Assembly: GCA_902774055.1 (NCBI GenBank)
Contig: CACYGX010000002.1
Coordinates: 102,650 to 149,259, forward strand
Origin: an uncultured Bacteroidales bacterium
GTDB taxonomy: Bacteria > Bacteroidota > Bacteroidia > Bacteroidales > Muribaculaceae
Direction: 5' to 3'
Length of the DNA: 46,610 nucleotides
Numbering within the stretch: the stretch's first letter is position 1; the number at the start of each line of letters is the position of its first letter. Of this stretch, positions 17,202-26,443 are shown in pieces. The notes below the pieces were generated by a model that did no database searches, had not been told where the DNA came from, and saw only the letters and a list, made by a program, of their open reading frames with translations. A program made the position numbers and the translations under genes.

Positions 17202-18671
17202 TTACCAGGAGCCGTAATTGCCGCGGTCCATGTCGATGCGCAAGAGGATGAACAGCAGAATAGTAAATCCCCACAGCGAGGAGCCACCGTAGCTGAAGAA
17301 CGGCAAAGGAATGCCGATGACAGGACATAGGCCGATGACCATGCCGATGTTGATGGCGACGTGGAAGATGAGGTAGGACGCTACACAATAGGCATAGACC
17401 CGCGCGAAGGTCGAGTGATTGCGCTCGGCTAGGGTGATGATGCGCAGAATCATCGCCAGGAACAGGATGATAACCGCCACGCTGCCGATGAAGCCCTGTT
17501 CCTCACCGATGGTGCAGTAGATAAAGTCGGTGTGCTGCTCGGGAACGTATTTGAGTTTGGTTTGTGTGCCTTGCAGGAAACCCTTGCCCGTGACGCCACC
17601 GCTACCGATGGCAATCTTGCTCTGGTTGACGTTATAGCCAGCGCCGCGGGGGTCATCCTCGATGCCCAGCGTAACCTTGATGCGCGTCTGCTGATGAGGC
17701 TCCAGCACCTTGTCAAAGGCTACACTGACCGTGAAAATGAAGAAGAGCGACGCTGCAGCAAAGCAGATGGTGATGAGCACCTTTTTCAGGTCATCGTGCA
17801 GCATGCCCCACAACAGGTAAACCAGCGACAGAATAATGACAGGAATGAAGAAGGCATAGCCGTTCACATGTACTCCCGCTATAGTCAGTCCTCCAGCGAT
17901 GGCCCCTGCAACTAAATAACCCAGCAGCACATTGCGCCCGAGGATCCACGACCGGCAATAGACCAGCAGCATGCCCACAATCAGCGTCATGATCATGATG
18001 AAAGCAATGGCCATGCCCAACGGGATGCCCATGAAGGTGATGGCGGCGAACTTCAGCACCACGACAAAATAGACCACTGCCATCAGTGCGGCAAAGAGCA
18101 CAAAGCCCGACATGCCCTCGCGGTAGAGGACAAAGATGAGCGAGGTGTAAACCAGTGCCGATCCCGTTTCCTTTTCCAGGATGATGCACAAGATGGGCAG
18201 GATGATGATGCCGATGGCAATGGCATAATTGCGCCACCCGTTCAGCGTGAAACCATAGGTACTGAACAACTTGGCCAAGGCCAGTGCTGTCGCCGTCTTG
18301 GCAAACTCGGCAGGTTGCAGGCTCACAGGGCCAAATACCAGCCACGAACGGGAGCCCTTGATGTCGGGCGCGACAAAGATGGTGACAATCAGCAACAATA
18401 TCATGAACCCATAGAGCGGGTAGGCATAGGCTTCGTAGATGCGCCTGTCAATCAGCAATAGCGAGAAACCGATGAGGAACGAGAGGCCAGCCCACAAGAA
18501 CTGCTTGCCCGAGAATTCACTCAGGTCAAACATGCTTGCCTTGTCATAGTCGTAGGTGGCGGCATAGATGCTCACTGCCCCAGCAACGACCATAATGAGG
18601 TAGAGGATCAGCGTGAACCAGTCCACCGACCTCAATAGGTTGGTATTCTCATCGTCATTCCTTGTTTCCAT
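17202..18671 (-). CDS. rodA: Rod shape-determining protein RodA (SEDS glycosyltransferase)
   Basis: 489 residues, polytopic membrane protein. SEDS proteins polymerize glycan from lipid II; RodA does so for lateral wall growth with its partner PBP2, which is encoded directly upstream. Seen: an N-terminal cytoplasmic tail, many hydrophobic helices, FGPVSLQPAEFAKT (family loop), SKIAIGSGGVTGKGFLQGTQTKLKYVPEQHTDFIYCTIGEEQGFIGS (the conserved large periplasmic loop with its catalytic region), and the C-terminal IGLCPVIGIPLPFFSYGGSSLW signature. It is about 110 residues longer than E. coli RodA, with extra hydrophobic helices in the middle, as usual in Bacteroidota. Its start overlaps the mrdA end by 17 nt. 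It is the last gene of the operon. Confidence 0.96.
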   Translation of the reverse strand: METRNDDENTNLLRSVDWFTLILYLIMVVAGAVSIYAATYDYDKASMFDLSEFSGKQFLWAGLSFLIGFSLLLIDRRIYEAYAYPLYGFMILLLIVTIFVAPDIKGSRSWLVFGPVSLQPAEFAKTATALALAKLFSTYGFTLNGWRNYAIAIGIIILPILCIILEKETGSALVYTSLIFVLYREGMSGFVLFAALMAVVYFVVVLKFAAITFMGIPLGMAIAFIMIMTLIVGMLLVYCRSWILGRNVLLGYLVAGAIAGGLTIAGVHVNGYAFFIPVIILSLVYLLWGMLHDDLKKVLITICFAAASLFFIFTVSVAFDKVLEPHQQTRIKVTLGIEDDPRGAGYNVNQSKIAIGSGGVTGKGFLQGTQTKLKYVPEQHTDFIYCTIGEEQGFIGSVAVIILFLAMILRIITLAERNHSTFARVYAYCVASYLIFHVAINIGMVIGLCPVIGIPLPFFSYGGSSLWGFTILLFILLRIDMDRGNYGSW

Positions 18672-20586
18672 CGCTGCTAGTCACGGATTTTACGGTTGAT
18701 TTCATATTTTTGTCGGCCTTGCTGCCGGAGTCTGATGATGTTTTCTTCGCCTTGGGGTAGGAGATAGTGTGGCGGCTGGCCATCGCGCGTCCCTGAGCCT
18801 GCAGGCCAGGCGAATTGCCACGCAGGTATCGTTGAATCATCAGCGCGCCGATGGGCACACCGAAGGCGGCACCGAAACCCGCATTCTCAACATAGACGCA
18901 AACCGCGATTTTCGGGTCATTCATCGGTGCAAAGCCCATGAAAATCGAGTGGTCACGTCCGTGGGGGTTCTGGGCGGTACCCGTCTTGCCGCACACGTCC
19001 AGGCCAGGGATATTGGCCCGCGAGCAAGTGCCGCCCAGCACTGCCATGCGCATGCCCTCGACAATGTCGGTGTAATAGTGCTTGTCGATGTCGGTGTCAT
19101 GGCGTTCCAGGTTCTTCTTGAGCACGCCGACGCCCTCGATGTTCTTCACCACATGGGGCGTAATGTAGTAGCCACGGTTGGCGATAGTAGCGCTCAGGTT
19201 AGCGATCTGCAGCGGTGTGGCAAGGATTTCACCCTGGCCGATGGCATCGCTGATGATGGTTTGTCCCACCCATTTGCCTTCGCCGTAAATCTTGTCATAG
19301 AAGGCCGTGTTGGGGATAAATCCGCGGCTCTCGCCAGGCATGTCGATGCCCAGTTTGTAGCCGTAGCCCATCGACACCATGTGGTTCTTCCACACCTCAA
19401 AGGCCTTGCCCGTAGTGCCATATTTGCTACGCTTGTCCATCATGTACTTGAAACCCCAGCAGAAGTAGGCATTGCACGAGGTCTGCAAGGCGGGTTTCAG
19501 GGGAATGGGGGAGCCATGGCCGTGGCACCCCACGCGCAGGCCCGCATTGACATATCCGCGATGGCATGGGAAAACGGTTTTGGGCGTGATGATGCCCTCT
19601 TGCAGGAAAATCAGGCCCTGGGTGGGCTTGAATGTCGAGCCAGGAGGATAGGCCGCCATGATGGAGCGGTCATACAGGGGCTTGAGCCTGTTGTTGACCA
19701 GGTCGCGGTAGTTCTTGCCGCGTTCCTTGCCCATGAGCAATGCCGGGTCAAAACTGGGACTGGAAACCAGCGCCAGAATCTCGCCTGTCTTGGGCTCGAT
19801 GCACACGATGGCGCCTATCTTGCCCTGCATGAGCAGTTCGCCGTAGGCTTGAAGTTCGATATCGATGCTCAACTTGAGGTTGTTGCCCGCCACGGGTGAC
19901 ACGTCGTCGGCACCGTCATTGTAGCGTCCCTTGATTTTGCCCGTCGCGTCGCGGATGAGGATTTCCTTGCCCTTGATGCCGCGCAGCCATGTCTCGTAAC
20001 TCTTCTCGATGCCCAAGTCGCCCGTATAGTCGCCCGGGCGGTAATAGTCATCGTTCTCGATGTCACGGGCATTGACCTCGCGGATGTCGCCCAGCACGTT
20101 GGCGGCAACCGAGTAATTGTACTGGCGCAGGATGCGCTGCACGACAAAGAAACCGGGGAAACGGTAAAGCTTTTCTTGCAGGCGGCCGTAGTCCTCGGGT
20201 GTGAGGTGGTTCATGAACACCTGTTGGGTGAAAGCCGAATAGTTGCGGCTTTTTCTCATCTCCTCCCAGCGGTGGTTAAACTCTGAGCGGCTGATTTGCA
20301 GCGTGTTGCAAAAGTCGATGGTGTCAAACGGCACGACATCCTTGGGAATCATCACCAGGTCATACTCGGGCGTGTTATACACCACCAGTTTGCCGTTGCG
20401 GTCATAAATCAGGCCGCGTGACGGATAAATCACCTTCTCCATGAAGGCGTTGTTGTCGGCATGGGCCTTGTAGGTGCTGTCTAGCACCTGCAACTGCACC
20501 AGGCGGATGATGTAGGTGATTGCAATGGCCACAATGAAACCGCCGATGACCAGTTTGCGCTTCTCCAGGTTATAATCTTTTCTCAC
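18655..20586 (-). CDS. mrdA: Penicillin-binding protein 2 (elongasome transpeptidase)
   Basis: 643 residues, class B PBP. One N-terminal membrane anchor (KLVIGGFIVAIAITYIIRLVQLQVL), a pedestal domain (PSRGLIYDRNGKLVVYNTPEYDL), then the transpeptidase domain. The active-site motifs are present: STFK in YPPGSTFKPTQG (nucleophile Ser), SCN in LQTSCNAYF, and KTG in CGKTGTAQNPHG. It crosslinks new glycan strands made by RodA during cell elongation. The C-terminal tail after RYLRG is Ser/Lys-rich and probably disordered. It overlaps mreD by 17 nt upstream and rodA by 17 nt downstream, so translation of the three is coupled. Confidence 0.96.
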   Translation of the reverse strand: MRKDYNLEKRKLVIGGFIVAIAITYIIRLVQLQVLDSTYKAHADNNAFMEKVIYPSRGLIYDRNGKLVVYNTPEYDLVMIPKDVVPFDTIDFCNTLQISRSEFNHRWEEMRKSRNYSAFTQQVFMNHLTPEDYGRLQEKLYRFPGFFVVQRILRQYNYSVAANVLGDIREVNARDIENDDYYRPGDYTGDLGIEKSYETWLRGIKGKEILIRDATGKIKGRYNDGADDVSPVAGNNLKLSIDIELQAYGELLMQGKIGAIVCIEPKTGEILALVSSPSFDPALLMGKERGKNYRDLVNNRLKPLYDRSIMAAYPPGSTFKPTQGLIFLQEGIITPKTVFPCHRGYVNAGLRVGCHGHGSPIPLKPALQTSCNAYFCWGFKYMMDKRSKYGTTGKAFEVWKNHMVSMGYGYKLGIDMPGESRGFIPNTAFYDKIYGEGKWVGQTIISDAIGQGEILATPLQIANLSATIANRGYYITPHVVKNIEGVGVLKKNLERHDTDIDKHYYTDIVEGMRMAVLGGTCSRANIPGLDVCGKTGTAQNPHGRDHSIFMGFAPMNDPKIAVCVYVENAGFGAAFGVPIGALMIQRYLRGNSPGLQAQGRAMASRHTISYPKAKKTSSDSGSKADKNMKSTVKSVTSSDGNKE

Positions 20587-21088
20587 GGCGCGTGCTGACT
20601 AAAGTGTCTAACCCAAAGATGATGATGATCGACAACGCGCTGCTGGCGGCAATGCGCGCCAGGGTAAGCAAAATGTTGTGCAGCGTGAAGGCCTGGATGA
20701 GGAAAATCAGCGTGCAATAGATGGTCACCAGGGTCGCCATGTACTTGAAATAGTCGCCCACGCCCATCGAGTCAACCGACGGGATGGGAATATTCATGTC
20801 GTTCTCGCGAGAAACATAGGCGTTGAACACGGGTCGCCTCACTGCCGCCAATATCGTGCAGGCCAGGGCATTCATGCCCGGCGTGTTGTTGAAGATGTCG
20901 ATGAGCAGACCTGTAAAGAAGGCAATCGTGAGCACCCATCCGCCGTGCAGATTAACGGGCAGTCTGAGGATCAGGTAGATAAATACCACAGGCATGGCGA
21001 TGTTGAACAGCACAATCTTGTTGCACACCAGTTGCAGTACAACCAGGGCAAGGAACAGGACGATGAATTGTATGACAGTTTTGGTCAT
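20570..21088 (-). CDS. mreD: Rod shape-determining protein MreD
   Basis: 172 residues, small polytopic inner-membrane protein with about five hydrophobic segments (VIQFIVLFLALVVLQLVC, VVFIYLILRLPV, GWVLTIAFFTGLLIDIFN, MATLVTIYCTLIFLIQAF, ASSALSIIIIFGL). MreD links MreC to the RodA/PBP2 synthase in the elongasome. FFTGLLIDIFNNTPGMNALACTILA is the most family-like stretch. The start overlaps the mreC stop as ATGA (4 nt). Sequence similarity in this family is low, so the assignment rests on position as well as topology. Confidence 0.9.
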   Translation of the reverse strand: MTKTVIQFIVLFLALVVLQLVCNKIVLFNIAMPVVFIYLILRLPVNLHGGWVLTIAFFTGLLIDIFNNTPGMNALACTILAAVRRPVFNAYVSRENDMNIPIPSVDSMGVGDYFKYMATLVTIYCTLIFLIQAFTLHNILLTLARIAASSALSIIIIFGLDTLVSTRREKRL

Positions 21089-22113
21089 GGCTGCTCTCCT
21101 CCTTGATTATCGGGTTGTTCTGGTGGCGTTACAGGCTGAGCCGGCTGGGCGACGGGCTGGGCGGGCTCCTTGATGGGCTCTTTGGCAGGCTGCTTGGCGG
21201 GCTTGGGGTCGCTGGGAATCACGTCAACGATTTCAGGCTTGATTTCGGGACGTGTCTCGATGTTGGCAGCGGTGTCGATACCCATTTCGGCGCGACGCAG
21301 GGCGTCAATCTGCTCCTTCATCGAGTTGGTGATGACGCGCACGCTGCTCAACTGGCTGAAGTTGGTGGTCAACTTGATGCGCAACGACACGAAGCTGTCG
21401 CTCATGCCTCGGGCCAGTCCCTCTACAGTGCCGACAATGATGCCCTCGGGGAAGACTGCCGAGTAGCCACTGGTGACAATGGTGTCACCCTTGTGGAACT
21501 GGACGTGCTTGGGCAGCTCCTCGAGAACGGCAAGTTGCGGGCTCTTACCGTCCCACACCAGGCTGCCGTAGAAGTTGTTGCTCTTGAGTTTGCAAGATAG
21601 CCTCATGTGAGGGTTCAGCAGTGAGATGATGCGGGCTGCATGGGGACCAACGACATTGACGATGCCCACCACGCCATTCTGGTCGATGACGCCCATTTCG
21701 GGCTCAATGCCATCGATATAGCCGCGGTTGATGGTGATGTAGTTGTTGGCCTGGGCGATGCTGTTGCTGATAACCTGGGCCATGACAAAGGTGTACTGGC
21801 TCAAGGCGGGCTGGTGGAGGGAGTCTGGCGACATCAGTGCTTGCTCCGCCATCTGGTTGCGTAGCTCAATCAGTTCCATCTCCAGCGCGGCGTTACGTTC
21901 CTGCAGGCTCTCGTTGATATCCCGCAGGTGGAAATAGGACGTAACACCGTTGAACGCCTTATAGACGGCGGCACTCAACGAGTTGGCCGATGTCAGATAG
22001 ACGCTCTGCTGGTAAGGATTGTCCTTAAATAGCAGCACGAGGCTCAATATCACATAAATAGCGAATATGAACCACGCACTGTGTTTGACGAAAAAGTTGA
22101 GCAGATTATTCAT
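21085..22113 (-). CDS. mreC: Rod shape-determining protein MreC
   Basis: 342 residues. One N-terminal transmembrane helix (AWFIFAIYVILSLVLLF), a coiled coil (INESLQERNAALEMELIELRNQMAEQ), then the periplasmic beta domain (AQVISNSIAQANNYITINRGYIDGIEPEMGVIDQNGVVGIVNVVG), typical of MreC. It activates PBP2/RodA from the periplasm. The C-terminal 70 residues are Pro/Lys/Gln-rich with PAK(Q/E)P-type repeats, probably a disordered wall-spanning tail. Between mreB and mreC (22114-22192) lies an AT-rich stretch that can form a weak hairpin (taagtttt/aaaactta on the minus strand), which may reduce read-through and set the mreB:mreC ratio (inference). Confidence 0.95.
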   Translation of the reverse strand: MNNLLNFFVKHSAWFIFAIYVILSLVLLFKDNPYQQSVYLTSANSLSAAVYKAFNGVTSYFHLRDINESLQERNAALEMELIELRNQMAEQALMSPDSLHQPALSQYTFVMAQVISNSIAQANNYITINRGYIDGIEPEMGVIDQNGVVGIVNVVGPHAARIISLLNPHMRLSCKLKSNNFYGSLVWDGKSPQLAVLEELPKHVQFHKGDTIVTSGYSAVFPEGIIVGTVEGLARGMSDSFVSLRIKLTTNFSQLSSVRVITNSMKEQIDALRRAEMGIDTAANIETRPEIKPEIVDVIPSDPKPAKQPAKEPIKEPAQPVAQPAQPVTPPEQPDNQGGEQP

Positions 22114-22192
22114 CGTGCTTGTATGAGTTTTAAGTTTTTAAGTCGCTAGTTTTTAGTGTAGTAACTAAACCCTAAAACTTAAAGCCTTAAAA

Positions 22193-23215
22193 TCAGCGCA
22201 TGAGGAACTTGAAGTGCTTGATATTCTTCAAGGCGATGCCGGTACCCTTAGCAACAGCGTGCAAGGGATCTTCGGCAACGTGGAACTCGATACCGATCTT
22301 GTCGGTCAAGCGACGGTCTAGACCGCGCAGCAGGGCGCCACCACCCGTCAGGAAGATACCGTTGTGCACGATGTCCTGATACAACTCAGGGGGCGTCTGC
22401 TCCAGGGCACTCAGCACGGCAGCCTCGATCTTGGAGATGGACTTCTCGATGCAGTGGCACACCTCCTGATAGGTTACGGGGACCTCGAGGGGCAGAGAGT
22501 TCACCTGGTTGGGGCCGTGGATGATGAAGTCCTCAGGGGCATCGGGACCCAGGTCGGGCAGGGCAGAGCCGACGTTGATCTTGATGGCTTCGGCAGTGCG
22601 CTCACCCACGCGAACGTTGTGGGCACGGCGCATGTGCTCCTGGATGTCCTCGGTGAGGTCATCGCCAGCGGTGCGGATGCTCTTGTTGCTCACGATACCA
22701 CCCAGCGAAATCACAGCGATCTCGGTCGTACCACCACCGATGTCAACAATCATGTTGCCCTCGGGGGCCAACACGTCGAGACCGATACCCAGAGCGGCTG
22801 CCATGGGCTCGTAAATCATGTAAACGTCACGTCCGCCAGCATGCTCACTGGAGTCGCGGACGGCGCGGATCTCGACCTCGGTCGAACCAGAGGGGACACA
22901 TACGACCATGCGCAGCGAGGGCGAGAACCAGTGGTTCTTGGCGCTCACCTTCTTGATCATGCCGCGAATCATGTGCTCGGCGGCATTAAAGTCAGCAATC
23001 ACACCGTCGCTCAGGGGACGCACGGTGCGGATGCCCTCATGGACCTTGCCGTGCATCTCGCGGGCACGTTCACCCACGGCGATGGGCTTGTTGGTCTTGG
23101 AGTCGAGGGCGACGACCGACGGCTCGTCAATGACGATGCGGTCATTATGGATGATAATGGTGTTGGCTGTTCCTAAATCGACAGCGATTTCTTGAGTGAA
23201 TGAAAACCATCCCAT
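22193..23215 (-). CDS. mreB: Rod shape-determining protein MreB (bacterial actin)
   Basis: 340 residues, full length. Actin-fold ATPase that polymerizes into membrane-bound filaments and orients the elongasome. Seen: N-terminal FSFTQEIAVDLGTANTIIIHND (membrane-binding start and phosphate-1 loop DLGTAN), VVCVPSGSTEVEIRAVRDSSEHAG, YEPMAAALGIGLDV, NMIVDIGGGTTEIAVISLGGIV (phosphate-2 loop), and IFLTGGGALLRGLDRRL (adenosine motif). It is the first gene of mreBCD-mrdA-rodA, transcribed leftward, with a -7 box at 23289-23296. Confidence 0.98.
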   Translation of the reverse strand: MGWFSFTQEIAVDLGTANTIIIHNDRIVIDEPSVVALDSKTNKPIAVGERAREMHGKVHEGIRTVRPLSDGVIADFNAAEHMIRGMIKKVSAKNHWFSPSLRMVVCVPSGSTEVEIRAVRDSSEHAGGRDVYMIYEPMAAALGIGLDVLAPEGNMIVDIGGGTTEIAVISLGGIVSNKSIRTAGDDLTEDIQEHMRRAHNVRVGERTAEAIKINVGSALPDLGPDAPEDFIIHGPNQVNSLPLEVPVTYQEVCHCIEKSISKIEAAVLSALEQTPPELYQDIVHNGIFLTGGGALLRGLDRRLTDKIGIEFHVAEDPLHAVAKGTGIALKNIKHFKFLMR

Positions 23216-23288
23216 GATTGTTATCTTATCTATATGTTTGATAGTTATTTATGAAATCTAATGCTAAAAACTCTCGTTAATTGGACTG

Positions 23289-23296
23289 CAAAATTA
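23289..23296 (-). promoter_or_regulatory. -7 box of the mre operon
   Basis: TAATTTTG on the minus strand fits TAnnTTTG, 74 nt before mreB. The nearest TTG lies only 12 nt further up, so the -33 element is unclear. Confidence 0.45.
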
Positions 23297-23425
23297 GTGA
23301 ATTATTGCCAATCTGCCGCTATGTTTTAGTGTAGTTTTTTGAAATAGTTTTTTTGATGCCCAAAATCTATCCAATCCTCCTGGCATCATTCCTGTCGAGG
23401 TGTAAAATCCTGCATCGGCCTGCCG

Positions 23426-23830
23426 CTAAGCCCATAAATCCTCCAGAGCCTTGACAGCGTGGCGCACACAATCCTCGCACGAACACAGCACGCCGCGGTC
23501 CGAGCCTACGCCCTTGAGATCCTTGCAACGTGTGGCTCCGCACCGCTGTTCAAACTCGGCCCTCAACTGGCTGGCCTGAGGGTTCATCCTGCGGTTGTCA
23601 AATTTTAACAACCCCTGCGCTATTTGCGCGCCGCACAGCGCACCACAGGTCTCCTCCATGCACCCCATTCCGCTACCAAAACAGGCGCCCATCGCCAGCA
23701 GTTTTTCCTCTGGTAAATCCAGTTCTGGAGCAAACGCCATCAGCACTGCCTGGCAGCAGTTGTAATTGCGCTTGTACATTACGGCACGCTCCTGGCGCGG
23801 CATCCCTGCCATCATATCATTCTGTTCCAT
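23426..23830 (-). CDS. C_GCAxxG_C_C family cysteine-rich protein
   Basis: 134 residues, no signal peptide. The family motif is clear: GACFGSGMGCMEETCGALCGAQIAQG (about residues 47-72). Further cysteines occur at NCCQAV, RCGATRCKDL and LCSCEDCV, eleven in all, most in CxxC-like spacing, which suggests metal or Fe-S binding or redox chemistry. Members are small cytoplasmic proteins of unknown function, often next to redox or transport genes. The gene stands alone here between the mre operon and the divergent T9SS cargo gene. TACCTTTG at 23878-23885 is a likely -7 box. Confidence 0.88.
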   Translation of the reverse strand: MEQNDMMAGMPRQERAVMYKRNYNCCQAVLMAFAPELDLPEEKLLAMGACFGSGMGCMEETCGALCGAQIAQGLLKFDNRRMNPQASQLRAEFEQRCGATRCKDLKGVGSDRGVLCSCEDCVRHAVKALEDLWA

Positions 23831-23877
23831 CTCGATTATGCTTTATTGATAATTAATGTGTCAAAAATTCTCTCGCA

Positions 23878-23885
23878 CAAAGGTA
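23878..23885 (-). promoter_or_regulatory. -7 box of the C_GCAxxG_C_C gene
   Basis: TACCTTTG on the minus strand, an exact TAnnTTTG match, 48 nt before the start. No TTG is seen at the usual -33 position. Confidence 0.5.
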
Positions 23886-24030
23886 CCACAATCCCGCGAC
23901 ATAGCCATCGTGCGGACTGAGGATTATTGTCATGAAGTTTTCTTTTTAGGCCATAATCTGGTGCGCTGTGGCAATATCGGGAGGGGCTTCACGTTATATA
24001 TAATATAAAGAGAAATACTAAGTGCGTACT

Positions 24031-25386
24031 ATGAACAAGAGATTGATTTCGCTCATGGCAACCGCGCTGGCTTTGTTGTCGGCGGCGGGACAGGTGTCGT
24101 TTGCTGGTCCTGGTGTGGAAGAGCATAAGGTTATCGAGATAACGCCGGCAAGAAGCACCGGCCTGGATAAGATTTTTGTCATCTATGACACTGATGGAGT
24201 GTCAATGACTTTCACCTCGACGCAAGGTGCAATGAGGACAACATGGTGCACCTTTGATGAGAACACCTGGAAAAATCCTGACACTTTGCGCAACACCGTT
24301 TGGGATCGAGGAACCAATACCACGCTCAATCAGGTGAAGAAAAACACGGGCTATATTATCAAGGATGGTCACAAGCGTTATTACTACTGGGTAATCAATT
24401 ATGCCGACTATCAACTGTCGTTGTACGACTTATTTCCACTCAATGACCGTCCGTGCGACTTTTTGAGTTTCAAGGTTGATGGCGAGGGGGTAAGGATACC
24501 CTACAGCACCACCACGGGGCAAATCGAGTATCTTGACCGTGGTATCAAACTGCATTATGACACCCAGGAGTGGAACGATGGTGTTATTCCTCCACGATGG
24601 GAAAATACGCCTATGGCCGCTTCCTTTATTAGTCTGGGCGACATAATGATAGAACAACCGTTGTGTGATACTTTCTTTGAACTCACTGGTGACTATTTCC
24701 TCGAGGAATGGGGAGAAGAAACACAGAAAACTGAGAGCGGCGAATTATATCACACGCATGCTGTGAAGTGCAATAGCGACACGATGAAAGTCTCTAGTGG
24801 CAAGATCGATTCGGCGCCAGTCGAGATTATCTTTACGGGCTATCCTACCCAAGCGGTCGTCTATCGCGCGTGGGAAATGGCAACGGATCCCGAGTTTGAA
24901 AACATCATCTTGACCTATAACCAAGACGAGGTGGATTATACCTTCAATGAGTCGGGAACCTACTACATGCGTTATAAGGTCGCTAATGAAGACGGAACGT
25001 GCGAAGACTATGGCGAAACCTACACCATCTCGGTGGGTGAGAGCGAGTTAGTCTGCCCCAATGCTTTTTCACCGGGTACAACCCCAGAAATTAATGATGT
25101 CTGGAAGGTGAAATACAAGTCGCTGATAGAGTTCCACTGCTGGATCTTCAACAGGTGGGGTAACCTCGTGTGTGAATTTACTGATCCTGACGAAGGTTGG
25201 GACGGTACCTACCACGGCAAGCTCGTTGACACTGGCGTTTATTACTATGTGATAACAGCCGTGGGAAGCGATGGCAAGACCTATAAGAACCGTGGCGACA
25301 TCACCATCCTGAGATACAAGAGAGGTACCGGCGGTGCAGATACTGGTGGGCTCGTCCCAGATGGTGGCGGCGGTACAGTTAATTAA
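24031..25386 (+). CDS. Secreted protein with T9SS type B sorting domain (CHU_C)
   Basis: 451 residues from the ATG at 24031; a GTG at 24022 would add three residues before the signal peptide (MNKRLISLMATALALLSAAGQVSFAG). The middle is an unrecognized beta-rich region with a PKD/Ig-like stretch near residues 240-330 (PVEIIFTGYPTQAVVYRAWEMATDPEFENIILTYNQDEVDYTFNESGTYYMRYKVAN). The last 100 residues form a CHU_C or gliding-motility C-terminal domain: CPNAFSPGTTPEINDVWKVKYKSL, FHCWIFNRWGNLVCEFTDPDEGWDGTYHGK, DTGVYYYVITAVGSDGKTYKNRGDITIL. This domain directs export by the type IX secretion system and, in type B cargo, anchoring with a partner PorP/SprF protein, which is not in the window. A Gly-rich tail of about 20 residues follows the domain, which is unusual because type B domains normally sit at the very end. 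Confidence 0.88.
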   Translation: MNKRLISLMATALALLSAAGQVSFAGPGVEEHKVIEITPARSTGLDKIFVIYDTDGVSMTFTSTQGAMRTTWCTFDENTWKNPDTLRNTVWDRGTNTTLNQVKKNTGYIIKDGHKRYYYWVINYADYQLSLYDLFPLNDRPCDFLSFKVDGEGVRIPYSTTTGQIEYLDRGIKLHYDTQEWNDGVIPPRWENTPMAASFISLGDIMIEQPLCDTFFELTGDYFLEEWGEETQKTESGELYHTHAVKCNSDTMKVSSGKIDSAPVEIIFTGYPTQAVVYRAWEMATDPEFENIILTYNQDEVDYTFNESGTYYMRYKVANEDGTCEDYGETYTISVGESELVCPNAFSPGTTPEINDVWKVKYKSLIEFHCWIFNRWGNLVCEFTDPDEGWDGTYHGKLVDTGVYYYVITAVGSDGKTYKNRGDITILRYKRGTGGADTGGLVPDGGGGTVN

Positions 25387-25391
25387 TGTTC

Positions 25392-25419
25392 ACAAATTGC
25401 GGCATTTGCCGCAATTTGT
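25392..25419 (+). terminator. Strong hairpin after the T9SS cargo gene
   Basis: A 13-bp perfect inverted repeat (acaaattgcggca/tgccgcaatttgt) lies 5 nt past the stop. Only an AT-rich stretch follows, not a clean T tract, so termination is likely partial. Confidence 0.55.
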
Positions 25420-25449
25420 CAATTATTATTGATAAGATAGAAAAACCAG

Positions 25450-26415
25450 ATGGGCATGAAGAAAGCATTATTGATAGCCGCGTTACTCCTGGCATCGTCA
25501 GTGACCATGCAGGCACAACTCAAGCGGGAATACAGCACCACGGGCAAGTCGTCCCCGGTGTTTGGCACGACAGTCAGTCCCGACATACCATCGAGTGTGA
25601 CGTTTGCTGGCGAAAAGGTCAACTTTGACCGCTTGGATATGGCCGAACGGCTGGACCGCGAGTTGACGGGCATCATTTATGGCCAGACGACAACAGAACT
25701 GTGCTTCAAGCGGGCCAACAGGTATTTTCCGGCCTTGGCCAAGATCTTGAAGGAGCAAGGTGTGCCCCTGGACTTCCTCTATCTGGCAGTCACCGAGAGT
25801 TCAATGGATTACAACGCCTATTCCAGCGCAAAGGCTGCAGGAATGTGGCAACTGCTGGCGGGAACAGGACGTGACTATGGCCTGGAGGTGGGAGACGAGG
25901 TCGATGAGCGCTATGACCCCGAGAAATCGACCGTCGCTGCCTGCAAATATCTCAAGGCCGCCCACAAGAAATATGGCCACTGGCCTACAGTCGCAGCCAG
26001 CTATAATGCCGGAATGCAAAAATTATCCAATGAACTGTCGAAGCAACAGGTGGATAATTCCTTTGATTTGTATCTGGTACAAGAGACGTCGCGTTACGTC
26101 TTCCGTATCATCGCCTATAAACTGGTGATGGAGAACCCCAAGCGCTACGGCTACCGTTTCTCGCGCAAGAACCTGTATCAGCCGGTCGCCTACACGACCG
26201 TTGATGTCACGGGACCTGTCGCCAGCTGGATCGACTGGGCAAAGTCGAAGGGTATCACCTATGCACAACTGCGTGAAGCCAACCCGTGGATACGCTCCAC
26301 CAAGCTCACCAATGCCAGTGGAAAGACCTACAAGGTGCGCATTCCCAAGCAGAGCGAGCTCTACCGCAGCAAGCGCTCCTTCACTGCCTATAGCAAGGAT
26401 TGGGTCATCGACTGA
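25450..26415 (+). CDS. MltD-like lytic transglycosylase (SLT domain)
   Basis: 321 residues (ATG 25450; 25456 gives MKKALL and is equally good). Signal peptide MKKALLIAALLLASSVTMQAQ. The SLT catalytic domain follows: LYLAVTESSMDYNAYSSAKAAGMWQLLAGTGRDYGL with the catalytic Glu at about residue 116, AACKYLKAAHKKYGHWPTVAASYNAGM, and the family GxMQ-like motif as AGMWQ. It cleaves peptidoglycan glycan strands, leaving 1,6-anhydro ends, for wall remodelling or recycling. E. coli MltD carries C-terminal LysM repeats; here the C-terminal region (ITYAQLREANPWIRSTKLTNASGKTYKVRIP) resembles one LysM-like module. It runs 28 nt before uvrA, so they may be co-transcribed. Confidence 0.9.
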   Translation: MGMKKALLIAALLLASSVTMQAQLKREYSTTGKSSPVFGTTVSPDIPSSVTFAGEKVNFDRLDMAERLDRELTGIIYGQTTTELCFKRANRYFPALAKILKEQGVPLDFLYLAVTESSMDYNAYSSAKAAGMWQLLAGTGRDYGLEVGDEVDERYDPEKSTVAACKYLKAAHKKYGHWPTVAASYNAGMQKLSNELSKQQVDNSFDLYLVQETSRYVFRIIAYKLVMENPKRYGYRFSRKNLYQPVAYTTVDVTGPVASWIDWAKSKGITYAQLREANPWIRSTKLTNASGKTYKVRIPKQSELYRSKRSFTAYSKDWVID

Positions 26416-26443
26416 TAGCATAAAGAACTGATAACCACAGAAT

